From Brassica napus (Eukaryota > Streptophyta > Magnoliopsida > Brassicales > Brassicaceae), in assembly GCF_020379485.1 (NCBI RefSeq), contig NW_026014772.1, positions 363,570 through 427,569 of the forward strand: a DNA stretch of 64,000 nucleotides, in the 5' to 3' direction. Below the pieces are notes generated by a model. That model was not told the origin of the DNA and did not search any database. It saw only the letters and a program-made list of their open reading frames with translations. This document shows positions 44,772 to 56,655 of the stretch, one piece after another; the stretch's first letter is position 1; each line of letters starts with the position of its first letter. The position numbers and the translations under genes are program-made.

Positions 44772-47698
44772 TGTAAGACCCGATCCCGGCCGCCTAGGCC
44801 ACGGTCGATGCCTCACGTCGCTCGGTCCACTTCCTGGCCGAACCTCTTAATTTATGCCCTTTATTTATAATATCGCCTAAAGGCGAGAGCTAACTTAGAT
44901 CTTAGCTAAAGACTTCCCTAGTCATTAATAGCCTAGATCCTTTCAACAATACGCAGCGGATTATTCTCTAGTAAACCATTGGTCTAAAACCAATCTAACA
45001 ATTGTCTGGTCGAATCACCTTAGCCTTGGTCAGTTTACTCAACTACCAATTAGCTTAAAGGTCCATCCTAAACCCAAACCAAGCCATACGATTCTGAGGT
45101 TCCATTCCCCTAAACCATTTTATCTAGATCTACATAAGTAAATGCTAGATCATACCTTTGCCACATCTATGGAGCTTATTAACTCATCGGTCCTCCATTG
45201 ACTCAAATTGATCTTGCTTGACAGCTGGACAACGATCACTCAATGATCTTACTTAAGGTCCTTACCTTGATTCCTGCATCAAACAACTCCCCTAGGTACT
45301 TAGTCATTCAACCAACCATCCCCAAAGACCTAAGTAACCTTTGAGAAGTCTTTGAAAGGATAAGGGTTTGCATCTGGCCTTTCTCGGCTCATGCACAATC
45401 CAAAATCCTTTTGCCTTATAGGCAATAGTACCAAGTCCATCTTATGGACTGACAAAGCTCATTAGATCCTAAGTCAATCAACCAACCTTCCTCACATGAC
45501 TTGGAACTGATGAATCATCATCTGGCCTGATCGGCCTTGGGACATAACCCAAACAACAGATATGACTTGTTCATACCAACCGATGCATTCCTAAATCAGA
45601 TTAGTTCCGACACCTTGAACCATCATCCAGAGGTCAGGTCTTCCATACTCAACCATGATCATATCTTACACGGCTTTCCATTAACAATCACACTTAGGCT
45701 TAGTACCTATGGTCTACGACACATAATACTAGCCAGACACTTCGTCATGGCTCTAAGCCAATACCGAAGCTATTAACACCAAGGTTGATATATAGAAGAA
45801 TCACACCAATACTCTTACTCCAGAAACGTGACTATCCATACTAGTGCTCGGCCATCGAACCATCGTCATGAAACATGATCCGACCACTAGACTTGATAAG
45901 CCATCGTCCACTTAGCATGTACTGATATAACCGGCCTTCCATTGCCATCATGTGGGTGTACGCCCTACATAAGGCATATGGCGCCTATCCTACTAACCAA
46001 CCAGAGGTTGATTGTAAGATATCCTACTTAGCCTTTGCGACTAGAACCATCCAACCATAGTCGGATCGTCCATAGTCCCGTCTAACCGTCTGGTTAAGAG
46101 CTAGGTGCGATCGGCCAGTTATAAGTCCGGCCCAAAGTCTCACGGACCTTCTTACCTGATCCGACCCAAAGCCTGGATCCATACCACAGAGTAAGGCCGA
46201 AGACCAAACCTGATTGCCTTGCAACCGATCAGACCTTGCTACGCAACACTCCGGTTAAACTAACCGTCCATCCGTTCGACTATGCAGCCACGGACTGTCC
46301 ACTTGGTTCGGCCTAAGCCTTGAACCAATGGCACCGTTTGGAACTCACACCCTTTGGGAATTAGTACCCTTTGGACACTCGTGCCTCTTGGCAACTCATG
46401 ACCCTTGGCATCTCGCACCCATTCAGATGCTCCAACCGTTCGACCTACCAATCCGTATGGACTGTCTGGTCCGTGCGTGTGTCCGGCCTATGGCCTAAGG
46501 ATCACGCCTTAACCTACCCAAGTCATGAACCATTGTGACTGCTCAGGGAAGGGTTGCAACCGTTCAGAACAGAACAGAACCGCCCCTATCCAATCGGATC
46601 ACCTGAGGCCGGTTTAGACCATCCGCGCGCCTAACTCGTCGGTTATGGACCGCGACCGCATTACTCTACCAGAACCACGGTTATAACCAATCCCAACACA
46701 TAAACAAGGCCACGCCAATGTACAGAAGGAGTAGAAGAAGAATTGGATGAAAAGGATGAGAAGAATAGGACACAATCCAAACGCCCATGGCTAGACCGGT
46801 TCGGACTGTCCGATTATCTTAGCCGATGAGGCGGTGGTTACCCACTGACCCTATCTGACTGAACCACGGCTTTGGAGTCCTTCTCCAGACCTTTCTCTAT
46901 GCCTTGGGTATTCATAACCACACGGCCTCCTCTCTCCTAAACCGTTGTCCTTGCCGGAGATACAAAACCACCACGACCGGCCCTTTTCTGGCCGATCTCT
47001 TGGCCGGGACTCTCTCTCTCTCTCTCTGTACGTTTGTCTCTGAGTATTTTACTACGGAATTGGATAATGAAACCAACAGGAGAGGCCCCATATTTATAAA
47101 AAACGAGGGGGTAAGTCTTGCCCCACGAACAGGCACGACTTGCTAGCGAAGCGGCACCATCGGCCAAGGGTTGTGCCCTCTCGGCCACTTGCATCCCATC
47201 GCCCTTTCTGATTGGGTTTGTGGTCGGTATTAATCCTAACCCACGCCCCTAGCCTCTTGGACTTAGCCCACGGCCTTGCCCAAAGACCCAACAGCCCATG
47301 GCCTCATGGCCGGACCTCACAGCCCACCACTGACCCGGACCCGGACCATCGGCCTAAAACCCGAACAGTCCGTCTAGCTGAGGTGAGCTGACTCTCAGCT
47401 GCATCAGCTGAGTGAGCTAGTAGTCCAGCTAGTGGAGCTGACTTAGTAGGGACTGAGCTGGAGTGAACTAAACCTAGCTTCGTTGAGCTGGCCGAGCTAC
47501 TTGTCTACTTCGTCTAGTTACCGTCTTACTCGTCCTAGCTGTCTCTTAGCTTATATAAGGTTAAGTCTAAGTTTCCTTATGTTCTTAACCTTCTTTCTCG
47601 ACCATGGAACGCTTGCCTTGATGTCCTAAGACTGGCTGATACGTTTCCTCGAACCATGGCCGTCCCGACAAATCCTTTCTAGGATTGGGGGCGTGACA
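44772..47698 (-). repeat. 3' LTR of E
   Basis: Minus strand TGTCACGCCCCC to GGTCTTACA. The left ~1 kb (U5/R) aligns with LTR D3 (GATCCCGGCCG...CGGTCGATGCCTCACGTCGC, ACCATTGGTCTA, TCTAGATCTA). The right ~1.7 kb (U3 and start of R, from about 46020) aligns with B/C (AGGTGCGATCGGCC, CCTTTGG phrases, GACCATGGAACGCTTGCC). TATA at 47091-47098. Confidence 0.9.
47091..47098 (-). promoter_or_regulatory. TATA box, E 3' LTR
   Basis: TATAAATA on the minus strand; matching box at 50021-50028 in the truncated LTR. Confidence 0.62.
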
Positions 47699-48496
47699 AG
47701 TCTCCCCCACTTGTAATGGATTCGTCCTCGAATCCGGTGATGATTATACCTTGTCCCAAGACAAAATATTCCAACCGAACTTGTTCTAGTCTTGATTAGA
47801 GAATAGAACAAGCTTGATTCAAAAACACCAAATGACCACTTCGACGATCAAATTCCTTTGACCATCGTTATACAAGTCTCCCCCACTTGATAAGGATTTA
47901 ACCACAAAAATCCTATCAAGTGGTCCTTTCTGGTTTCGCTGATGGCACCCTTACTTGTCTACTTCGACCACAGTCGAGGGTCCATCAAGCACCCATTCAA
48001 GTGATACTTGAAAATCCATCCAAAGACATTCCTTGTGTCACCGGCCGAACTCTCCAGGTTGCGGTCCTAGTATCCAACAAGTCTATGTCTTTCCTTTGAA
48101 TAGCATCGTCTTCAGATTTTATTCTTTCTCTGATCATAGTCCAAGACTATATCATAATCAGTCCCTAGGAACATGCTGCATACTCGAGCCTTAGTAGATT
48201 TGGCCAATCCTCACACCACTCGATGTACCAGTCAAGTCCTCACGAACTTGTTCCAATCTTTAGGCTGCTCGTCCTACAACGAGTCCTAACAGTTTGTTAT
48301 GGTTCTTTTCTCCTTCATGGACAATAAGGTTCATGACCTCAGCCACAACGTACTGGAACATCCCCTAAACCGGCCACAACCTTTTCAGGCTTGGCCACAT
48401 TGCAATCTTAGTCCCTCCAGACTAAAAACGCCTCAGACTTGACTCTGTCCTTCATTGGACTTTGTCATAATTCGATTCTGGTCCTTCCTTGGACTC
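47699..48496 (-). other. Remaining interior of E
   Basis: No coding domain. It begins (minus orientation, 3' end) with the purine tract complementary to TCTCCCCCACTTG, and a second identical tract lies 176 bp further in (47873-47889). The rest resembles the noncoding interior after LTR D3 (62756-63280): GATTTAACC...ATCAAGTGG, then CACCCAT, then ACTCTCCAGGTTGCG. It is probably a 3' untranslated region. Confidence 0.6.
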
Positions 48497-50618
48497 GAAC
48501 AACTCCCCTAGGTACTTAGTCATTCAACCAATGATCATATCTACGGCTAGGTCGTCCATACTAACCAATGATCATATCTACGGCTTTCCATTAACAATCA
48601 CACCTAGGCTTAGTACCTATGGTCTACGACACATAATACAAGCCATACACTTCGTCATGGCTCTTAGCCAATACCGAAGCTATCAACACCAAGGTTGATA
48701 TATAGAAGCATCACACGAATACTCTTACTCCAGAAACGTGACTATCCATACTAGTGCTCGGCCATCGAACCATCGTCATGAAACATGATCTGACCACTAG
48801 ACTTGATAAGCCTTCGTCCACTTAGAATGTACTGAAATAACCGACCTTCCATTGCCATCATGTGGGTCTACGCCCTACATAAGGCATATGGCGCCTATCC
48901 TACTCACCAACCCGAGGTTGATTGTAAGATATCCTACTTATCCTTTGCGACTAGAACCATCCAACCATAGTCGGATTGTCCATAGTCCCGTCTAACCGTC
49001 TGGTTAAGAGATAGGTGCGATCGGCCAGTTATAAGTCCGGCCTAAAGTTTCACGGACCTTCTTACCTGATCCGACCCAAAGCCTGGATCCATGCCACAGA
49101 GTAAGGCCCAAGACCCAACCGGATTGCCTTGCAACCGATCAGACCTTGCTACGCAACACTCCGGTTAAACTAACCGTCCGTCCGTTCGACTATGCAGCCG
49201 CGGACTGTCCACTTGGTTTGGCCTAAGCCTTGAACCAATGGCACCGTTTGGAACTCACACCCTTTGGGAACTAGTACCCTTTGGACACTCGTGCCTCTTG
49301 GCAACTCATGACCCTTGGCATCTCGCACCCATTCAGATGCTCCAACAGTTCGACCTAACCGTCCGTATGGACTGTCTGGTCCGTTCCTGTGTCCGGCCTA
49401 TGGCCAAAGGATCACGCCTTAACCTACCCAAGTCATGAAAAATTGTGACTGCTCAGGGAAGGGTTGCAACCGTTCAGAACAGAACAGAACCGCCCCTATC
49501 CAATCGGATCACCTGAGGCCGGTTTAGACCATGCGCGCGCCTAACTTGTCGGTTATGGACCGTGACCGCATTACTCTACCAGAACCACGGTTATAACCAA
49601 TCCCAACATATCAACAAGGTGAAGCCAATGTACAGAAGGAGTTGAAGAAGAACTGGATGAAAAGAATGAGAAGAATAGGACACAATTCAAACGCCCATGG
49701 CTAGACAGGTTCGGACTGTCCGATTGTCTTAGCCGATGTGTCGGTGGTTACCCACTGACCCTATCTGACTGAACCACGGCTTTGGAGTCCTTCTCCAGAC
49801 CTTTCTCTATGCCATGGGTATTTTATAACCACACGGCCTCCCTCTCTCTTAAACCATTCTCCTTGCCGGAGAAACAAAACCACCACGACCGGCCCTTTTC
49901 CGGCCGATCTCTTGGCCGAGACTCTCTCTCTCTCTCTCACTCTCTCTCTCTCTCTCTCTACGTTTTTCTCTGAGTATTGTACTCTGGAATTGGATAATGA
50001 AACCAACAGGAGAGGCCCCATATTTATAGAAAACGAGGGCGTAAGTCTTGCCCCACGAACAGGCACGACTTGCTATCGAACGGGCACCATCGGCCAAGGG
50101 TTGTGCCCTCTCGGCCACATGCATCCCATCGTCCTTTCTGATTGGGTTTGGGGTCGATCATAAGCCCAACCCACGCCCCACGCCTCCTGGACTTAGCCCA
50201 CAGCCTTGTCCAAAGACCCAACAGCCCGTGGCCTCATGGCCGGACCTCACAGTCCGCCACTGACCCGGACCCGGACCATCGGCCTAAAACCCGAACAGTC
50301 CGTCTAGCTGAGGTGAGCTGACTCTCAGCTGCCTCAGCTGAGTGAGCTACTAGTCCAGCTAATGGAGCTGATTTAGTAGGGACTGAGCTGGACTGAACTA
50401 AACCTAGCTTCGTTGAGCTGGCCGAGCTACCGTCCAGTTACCGTCTTACTCGTCCTAGCTGTCTCTTAGCTTATATAAGGTTAAGTCTAAGTTTCCTTAT
50501 GTTCTTAACCTTCTTTCTCGACCATGGAACGCTTGCCTTGATGTCCTAAGACTGGCTGGTACGTTTCCTCGAACCATGGTCGTCCCGACAAATCCTTTCC
50601 AGGATTGGGGGCGTGACA
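48497..50618 (-). repeat. Truncated 5' LTR of E
   Basis: Matches the left LTR from about 45286 onward but lacks its first ~510 bp and also ~340 bp corresponding to about 45315-45650. At the joint a 23-bp segment is duplicated (48526-48548 and 48563-48585). Retains TATA (50021-50028) and the U3 AGCT cluster (about 50310-50470). Ends GGGGGCGTGACA at GTTTG. Confidence 0.85.
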
Positions 50619-52644
50619 GTTTGGGTGATTTTAGCCCAGCTGCTGTTCAGTACACACAGGACGTCCGTGGGTGTCCGCCAGCACACACAGGACGTCTGGG
50701 GCTGTCCGTGGATGTCTGTCAGCACACACAAGACGTCCATGACTGTCCGTGTGTGTCCGTCCGCACACACATGACGTCCGTGGGTGTCTGTCAGCACACA
50801 CAGGACGTCCGTGTGTGTCCGTCAGCACACTCATGACGTCCGTGGCTGTCCATGTGTGTCCGTGTGTGTCCATCATCACACACAGGACGTCCGTGGCTGT
50901 TCATCAGTATACATATCAACACGTTGGTCCTTGGACTTAGCACGCTGGCCCTTCTCGTGGACTGTTTGGGTGATTTTGGCCCACGTGGGCTCTCTGTTCA
51001 GTACACTGAGGACGTTTGTGGGTGTCTACCAGCACACACAGGACGTCCGTGGCTGTCCATGGCTGTCCGTCAGTACACACAGGACGTCTGTGGCTGTCCG
51101 TGTGTGTCCGTGTCTGTCCGTCAGAAGACACAGGACGTCTGTGGCTGTCCATCAGTACACATATCAGCACGTTGTTCCTTGGACTCAGCACACACATGAC
51201 ATCATGGGCTGTCTGTTCAGTACACACAGGACGTCCGTGGGTGTCCGCCAGCACACACAGGACATCCGTGGCTGTCCATGTGTGTTTCCGTCAGCACACA
51301 CAGGGCGTCTGTGGCTGTCCGTGTGTGCCCGTGTGTGTCTGTGGGTGTCTGCCAGCATACACAGGACGTTCGTGGCTGTCCGTGGCTGTCTGTCAGCACA
51401 CACAGGACGTCCATGTGTGTCGGTCAGCACACACAGGACGTCCATGTGTGTCGGTCAGCACACACAGGATGTCCGTGTGTGTGCGTGTGTGTCCGTCAGC
51501 ACACACAGGATGTCTGTGGCTGTCCATCAGTACATATATCAGCACGCTGGCCCTTCCCGTGGACTGTTCGGGTGATTTTGGCCCACGTGGGCTGTCTGTT
51601 CAGTACAGAAAGGACGTCCGTGGGTGTCTGTCAGAACACAGGACGTCTGTGGGTGTCCGTCAGCACACACAGGACGTCTGTGTGTGTCTGTGTGTGTCCG
51701 TCAGCACACACAGGACGTCCGTGGCTGTCCATCAGTACACATATCAGCACGTTGGTCCTTGGACTCAGCACGCTGGCCCTTCCCGTGGATTGTTTGGGTG
51801 ATTTTGGCCCACGTGGGCTGTCTGTTCAGTACACAAAGGACATCAGTGGGTGTCCGCCAGCACACACAATCAAAGGACATCAGTGGGTGTCCGCCAGCAC
51901 ACACAAGACATCTGTGGCTGTCTGTGGCTGTCCGTCAGCACACACAGGACGTCCGTGACTGTCCGTGACTGTCCGTGACTGTCCGTGTGTGTCCATGTGT
52001 GTCCGTCAGCACACACAGGATGTCTGTGGGTGTCCGTCAGCACACACAGGACGTCTGTGTGTGTCCGTCAGCACACACAGGACATCCGTGGCTGTCCATG
52101 TGTGTCCGTGTGTGTCCGTCAGCACACACAGGACGTCTGTGGCTGTCCATCAGTACACATATCAGCATTTTTGTCCTTGGACTCAGCACCCTGGCCCTTC
52201 CCGTGGACTGTTTTGGTGATTTTGGCCCACGTGGGCTGTCTGTTCAGTACACAAAGGACGTCTGTGGGTATCCGCCAGCACACACAGGACGTCCGTGGGT
52301 GTCTGTGGCTATCCGTCAGCACACAGAGGACGTCCGTGGCTGTCCATCAGTACACATATCAGCCCGCTGGTCCTTGGACTCAGCACGCTGGCCCTTCCCG
52401 TGGACTGTTAGGGTGATTTTGGCCCAAGTGGGCTGTCTGTTCAGTACACACAGGACGTCTGTGGGTGTCCATCAGCACACACAGGACGTCCGTGGGTGTC
52501 CGTCAGTACACACAGGACATCCGTGGCTGTCCATGTGTGTCCGTGTGTGTCCGTATGTGTCCGTCAGCACACACATGACGTCTGTGGGTGTCCATCAGTA
52601 CACATATCAGCACGTTGGTCGTTGGACTCAGCACGCTGACCCTT
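50619..52644. repeat. Satellite array, block 8
   Basis: Starts with the duplicated GTTTG. Shows recent unit turnover: exact 31-bp doublet at 51411-51470, a 36-bp doublet near 51836-51905 and an 11-bp GTCCGTGACT(N) triplet near 51950-51985. Modules near 50930, 51175, 51545, 51755, 52170, 52370 and 52615. Ends GCTGACCCTT at element F. Confidence 0.95.
52640..52644. repeat. Left target-site duplication of F
   Basis: CCCTT, identical to 59684-59688. Confidence 0.9.
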
Positions 52645-53609
52645 TGAAGAACACTAAGGAACGAACACTCAACCGGATCTGATGATATGAACTCGATCTG
52701 AAGAGATAGAGAACTGATGGATTGTTTAGTGACACAAAGGGATGCGGAAGACCCAATGATACTACTAGAACTCTCAATGGCCGCTTGATTTGACAAACAA
52801 GTCCGGCTCAAAGAATGGGGATTCACTTGGAGATAGCCTCACCAAGGGAACAAGAATGTTCTAATCAAAGAACAAAGAAAGAAATCTCAAAATGAATAAG
52901 GAAAATCGATTATCTTATTTCAAGGATGTGTTCTCATACTTATATAACTTGTAGTCAAAGATAATAAATAAAAATGTATGAAAAAGAGACATAGAAAATA
53001 GATAGAAGACCAGATCTAGTCAAAGCACAGAAAATAATGTTGACTGGTCGATTTGAACTCTTCGGCTACTCTTGTCCAGGTTCGGTGTAACTGATAGCAC
53101 GTCCCGCGGTAAGGAGCAGTACACGGCCGGTACAGTCTTCATGTAAGGACGGGTGATTTTCATGGACTGTTCTGGACCAAAAGGTGGCTATGTCTTCGGA
53201 CAACCTTAAGAGTCTTGCCTTAGAGAGATTTGGCTGATCAAAGTTCATGAACTGATCGAAGTGTCGGATCAGTTCATCAGAACGATCCCCGGTTCGGCCG
53301 AGATGGCTTAAGAGAGAGAGACCATGGTCGGATTTGGATTCCACTTGATCAACTTCACTTCTGACTTGACCGATGGACTTAGCATGACGAACAGGACGGG
53401 AAAGGCGAACTTCAGTACGGTTGATTTGGCCATCTGGTCGCGGGTTATGTTGAAGCTCCAATTCGGACGAGTGCGGGTCGAGACGATACACGGCCCGAGC
53501 AGTCTGTTCGGCCCGATCGATGGACTGAACCTCAGTTGCGTTGTTTCGGACGTTCTGATCCTCGTTCTGATCTGATTCCATGGACTGATCCTCGGACTGG
53601 GGCACATCA
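52645..53609 (-). repeat. 3' LTR of F
   Basis: Minus strand TGATGTGCCCC to GTTCTTCA. Contains TATA (52940-52947). The pol frame enters it from the inside at 53609 and continues to 53066. It is >95% identical by eye to the right LTR; differences include a 12-bp CTCGTTCTGATC present only here (about 53560). Confidence 0.92.
52940..52947 (-). promoter_or_regulatory. TATA box, F 3' LTR
   Basis: TTATATAA. The 5' LTR counterpart at 59023-59030 reads TGTATAAG, a weaker match. Confidence 0.55.
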
Positions 53610-54229
53610 TTCCCTCCTTCTTCAAAAGGATTTGACCACAAATCCGGATCATCTACAAGAAAAGAGGAAAGATCAGAAACGTTAAAGCTCGAAGAAATGT
53701 CATACTTACCTTGAAGATCAAGCTGATAAACATTGTCATTGATCTTCTTAAGGATCTGGAATGGACCATCGACCCGAGGCATAAGTTTAGACTTTCTTTC
53801 TTCCGGAAATCGATCCTTTCTCAAGTGAACCCAAACAAGATCACCTTCTTTGAAAATAACCTCCTTTCTTTTCTGATTGGCATATCTTTTATAGATCTCG
53901 GTCTTGGCCTCAATGTTTGCACGAACCTGTTCATGTAGCTTTTTGATAGTGGCCGCCTTCCTCTTGCCATCTGTACTAACTCTTTCACTCAAAGGCAAAG
54001 GTAAAAGATCAAGTGGGCACAAAGGATTAAACCCATAAACAACGTCAAAAGGAGAAAACTTTGTAGCAGAATGCATTGCATGATTGTAAGCAAACTCAAC
54101 ATGTGGTAAGCATTCTTCCCAAAGCCTAAGATTCTTTTTAACCAAAGATCTAAGCAGAGCAGACAAGGTTCGATTAACAACTTCAGTTTGACCATCAGTT
54201 TGCGGATGACAAGTTGTGAAAAACATCAA
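53066..54229 (-). pseudogene. Integrase C-terminal half running into the LTR, element F
   Basis: 387 open codons. Starts just after a stop within the catalytic core: [16 protein letters not shown] (catalytic Glu), [25 protein letters not shown]. Then the linker and CRM-type C-terminus: [44 protein letters not shown], then NPFEEGGND. From NDVPQSED onward (position 53609) codons lie inside the 3' LTR for ~180 residues, an Asp/Arg-rich tail with no recognised fold. The frame continuing through the LTR suggests it is a genuine C-terminal extension. The upstream TGA near 54219 appears to replace a Lys codon. Confidence 0.88.
53610..53624 (-). promoter_or_regulatory. Polypurine tract, element F
   Basis: GAAGAAGGAGGGAA on the minus strand, directly before the LTR; it also encodes part of pol. 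Confidence 0.7.
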
Positions 54230-54976
54230 TCATGTTCCTAGTTTAGACCATAAGGTTTTCCAAAAATAACTAAGGAACTTAGCATCGCGATCAGATACAA
54301 TGGTGTTAGGCATTCCATGCAATCTAACAATCTCTCTAAAGAACAAATCAGCAACTTGTGTGGCATCATCAGTTTTATGACAAGGAATGAAATGAGCCAT
54401 TTTCGAAAATCTGTCTACAACAACAAAGATTGAATCTCGTCCAGACTTAGACCTTGGCAATCCTAACACGAAATCCATAGAAATGTCTACACAAGGATGA
54501 GAAGGAATAGGAAGTGCAGAATACAAACCGTGGTTTGAAGATTTGGACTTAGACTTCTTGCACACCACACATCGGCTACATATCCGGTTCACATTTTTCA
54601 TCAAGCTTGGCCAATAGAAGTGATCATGAACCGCCTTGTAAGTTTTCTTAACACCAAAGTGTCCCATAAGACCTCCTCCATGAGCTTCCTTGAGAAACAA
54701 CTCCCTCAAAGAACATTGGGGCACACACAAGCGGTTATCAAAGAATAGGAATCCAGAGTTTTGAAAATACTTTCCATAAGCGACCTTGGAATATTTTCGG
54801 AAAACCTCTTTGAAATCTTGATCAGATGCGTATAAATCTTTGATAAACTCAAAACTAAGCAATTTTGTTTCAAGGGCTGAGAGAAGAGTATACCTTCGAG
54901 ACAATGCATCGGCCACAACATTCTCCTTACCTTGTTTGTACTTGATCAGATAAGGGAATGTCCCAATGAACTCCAT
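54230..54976 (-). pseudogene. RNase H end and integrase N-terminal half, element F
   Basis: 248 codons between two stops. Begins with the end of RNase H ([17 protein letters not shown], last catalytic Asp), then the integrase zinc site ([26 protein letters not shown]), core Asp in [28 protein letters not shown] and second Asp in [15 protein letters not shown]. No deletion is seen in the core. The stop at its start follows KLNKRHAR and looks like one substitution. Confidence 0.9.
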
Positions 54977-55870
54977 CTAACGAGCATGCCTCTTGTTGAG
55001 CTTCTGCTGACCCTTAAGGTGTCTTAGAGACTGATGATCAGTGTGGATGATGAACTCCTTATGCCAAAGATAGTGCTGCCACATTTGAAGGGCCCTCACC
55101 AAGGCATAGAGTTTTTGGTCGTATGTGGGGTAGTTGAGCATAGCTCCTCCAAGCTTCTCACTGAAATAAGCCACTGATTTTCCATCCTGCATCAACACAG
55201 CACCAATACCAACACCAGAAGCATCACATTCGATTTCAAAAGCTTTAGAAAAATCTGGAAGTACAAGTAAAGGGGCGTGAGTCAACTTCCCTTTAAGGAT
55301 TTCGAATGCTTCTTCCTGAGCTGGTCCCCATTTGAACCCCACGTTCTTCTTGATTACTTCAGTAAGAGGAGCGGCCAAGGTACTGAAGTTTTGAACAAAT
55401 CGCCTATAGAAGCCGGCAAGGCCATGGAAGCTTCTTACTTCACCAATGATGGTCGGAATCGGCCAGTCCCGGATTGCTTGGACCTTCTGCTCGTCCACTC
55501 TCAAGCCATCTGCACCTACAACAAAACCTAGAAAGACCACATGACCTGTGCCAAAATAACACTTTCCAAGGTTAGCAAACAAACGTTCCTTTCTAAGGAC
55601 TTCAAGAACAGATTTCAAGTGCTGTTGGTGCTCATCAAGGCTTTTGCTGTAAATAAGAATGTCATCAAAGTAAACCACAACAAAATGACCAATAAAACAC
55701 CTCAAGACATGATTCATTAGGCGCATGGAAGTACTAGGTGCATTAGTGAGACCAAAGGGCATGACAAGCCACTCATACAAACCTAGTTTTGTTTTAAAGG
55801 CCGTTTTCCATTCATCACCTTCTTTCATCCTAATCTGATGATAGCCATTTCTCAAATCTATCTTAGAAAA
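54977..55870 (-). pseudogene. Reverse transcriptase palm to RNase H, element F
   Basis: 292 codons: [37 protein letters not shown], catalytic [38 protein letters not shown], then RNase H with [47 protein letters not shown]. Consensus deviations are small (Ser-Thr-Ser for Ser-Thr-Phe in NAPSTSM). A TAG at 55871-55873 lies just upstream within the FSKIDL motif. Confidence 0.92.
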
Positions 55871-56655
55871 CTACTTAGAACCATGGAGTTCATCAAGCAT
55901 ATCATCAAGACGAGGGATAGGATGTCGAGACTTTACTGTGATGTTGTTTATGGCCCGGCAGTCCACACATCCTCCAGGAGCCATCCTTCTTTGGTACAAG
56001 TAGAACAGGCACGGCACAGGGACTGAGACTCTCTCTGATGTATCCCTTCTCAAGCAAGTTTTTATCTGTTTCTGCAGTTCCTTGGTCTCGACCGGAATGG
56101 TGCGGTACGCTGGCGGTTCGGTAGAGAGGCGCCCGGGACGAGATCGATCTGATGCTCAATGCCTCTCACCGGTGGCAATCCTTTGGGATTTTCTTCTGGA
56201 AACACATCAGAATAATCCTGCAAGATACCTAAAAACTCACTCAGAATCTCCGGTGCAAGGTCAGAAGAAGATGAGGCCAAGAGAGACTCTTTATAAATCA
56301 GTAAGAGAAATGGCTTTTGAGAGCAAAGAGACTTCCTTACCTGACTTTCTTTGACAAAGAAGTTGGAGTTTCTGGTACTGGTCTCAGGTTTATCAGCTTT
56401 AGAGTCTTGGTCTTGGTTCTTCTTAAGTTGGACCTGGTCTTGATGGACTTCCGAAGGCGACAAAGGCACCAAGGTGATCTTCTTTCCTTTATGATCAAAT
56501 GAGTGCCGGTTTGTGAAACCATCATGCACTGCCTTCTTGTTAAATAGCCAAGGCCGGCCCAAGAGAACATGGCAAGCATCCATGGGAAGCACATTGCAAA
56601 CAACCTCATCCTCATATCGGCCAATGGAGAGTGGAACCGTGACTTGCTCCTTCAC
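55871..56655 (-). pseudogene. Protease C-terminus and reverse transcriptase N-terminus, element F
   Basis: Open frame 56062-56655 gives VPLSIGRYEDEVVCNVLPMD, CHVLLGRPWLFNKKAVHDGF, then a linker with [20 protein letters not shown] leading to reverse transcriptase. Near 56130-56050 the frame changes twice while spelling [30 protein letters not shown], and then [20 protein letters not shown]. One-base indels therefore separate protease from the reverse transcriptase fingers. All the expected blocks are present and colinear. Confidence 0.88.

Larger units (their letters stand above)
44772..50618 (-). mobile_element. Internally deleted gypsy element E with mosaic LTRs
   Basis: Minus-oriented element bounded by a perfect 5-bp duplication (GTTTG). 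3' LTR 44772-47698, ~800 bp of 3' internal noncoding DNA, then a truncated 5' LTR 48497-50618. Primer binding site, gag and nearly all of pol are gone, so it cannot move itself. Its LTR ends resemble D on the U5 side and B/C on the U3 side. Confidence 0.9.

Noticed and set aside
44772..50618. Two separate solo LTRs instead of one element E
   Set aside because: A perfect GTTTG duplication brackets the pair and the left LTR is followed by a purine tract and interior, so they are two LTRs of one deleted element.
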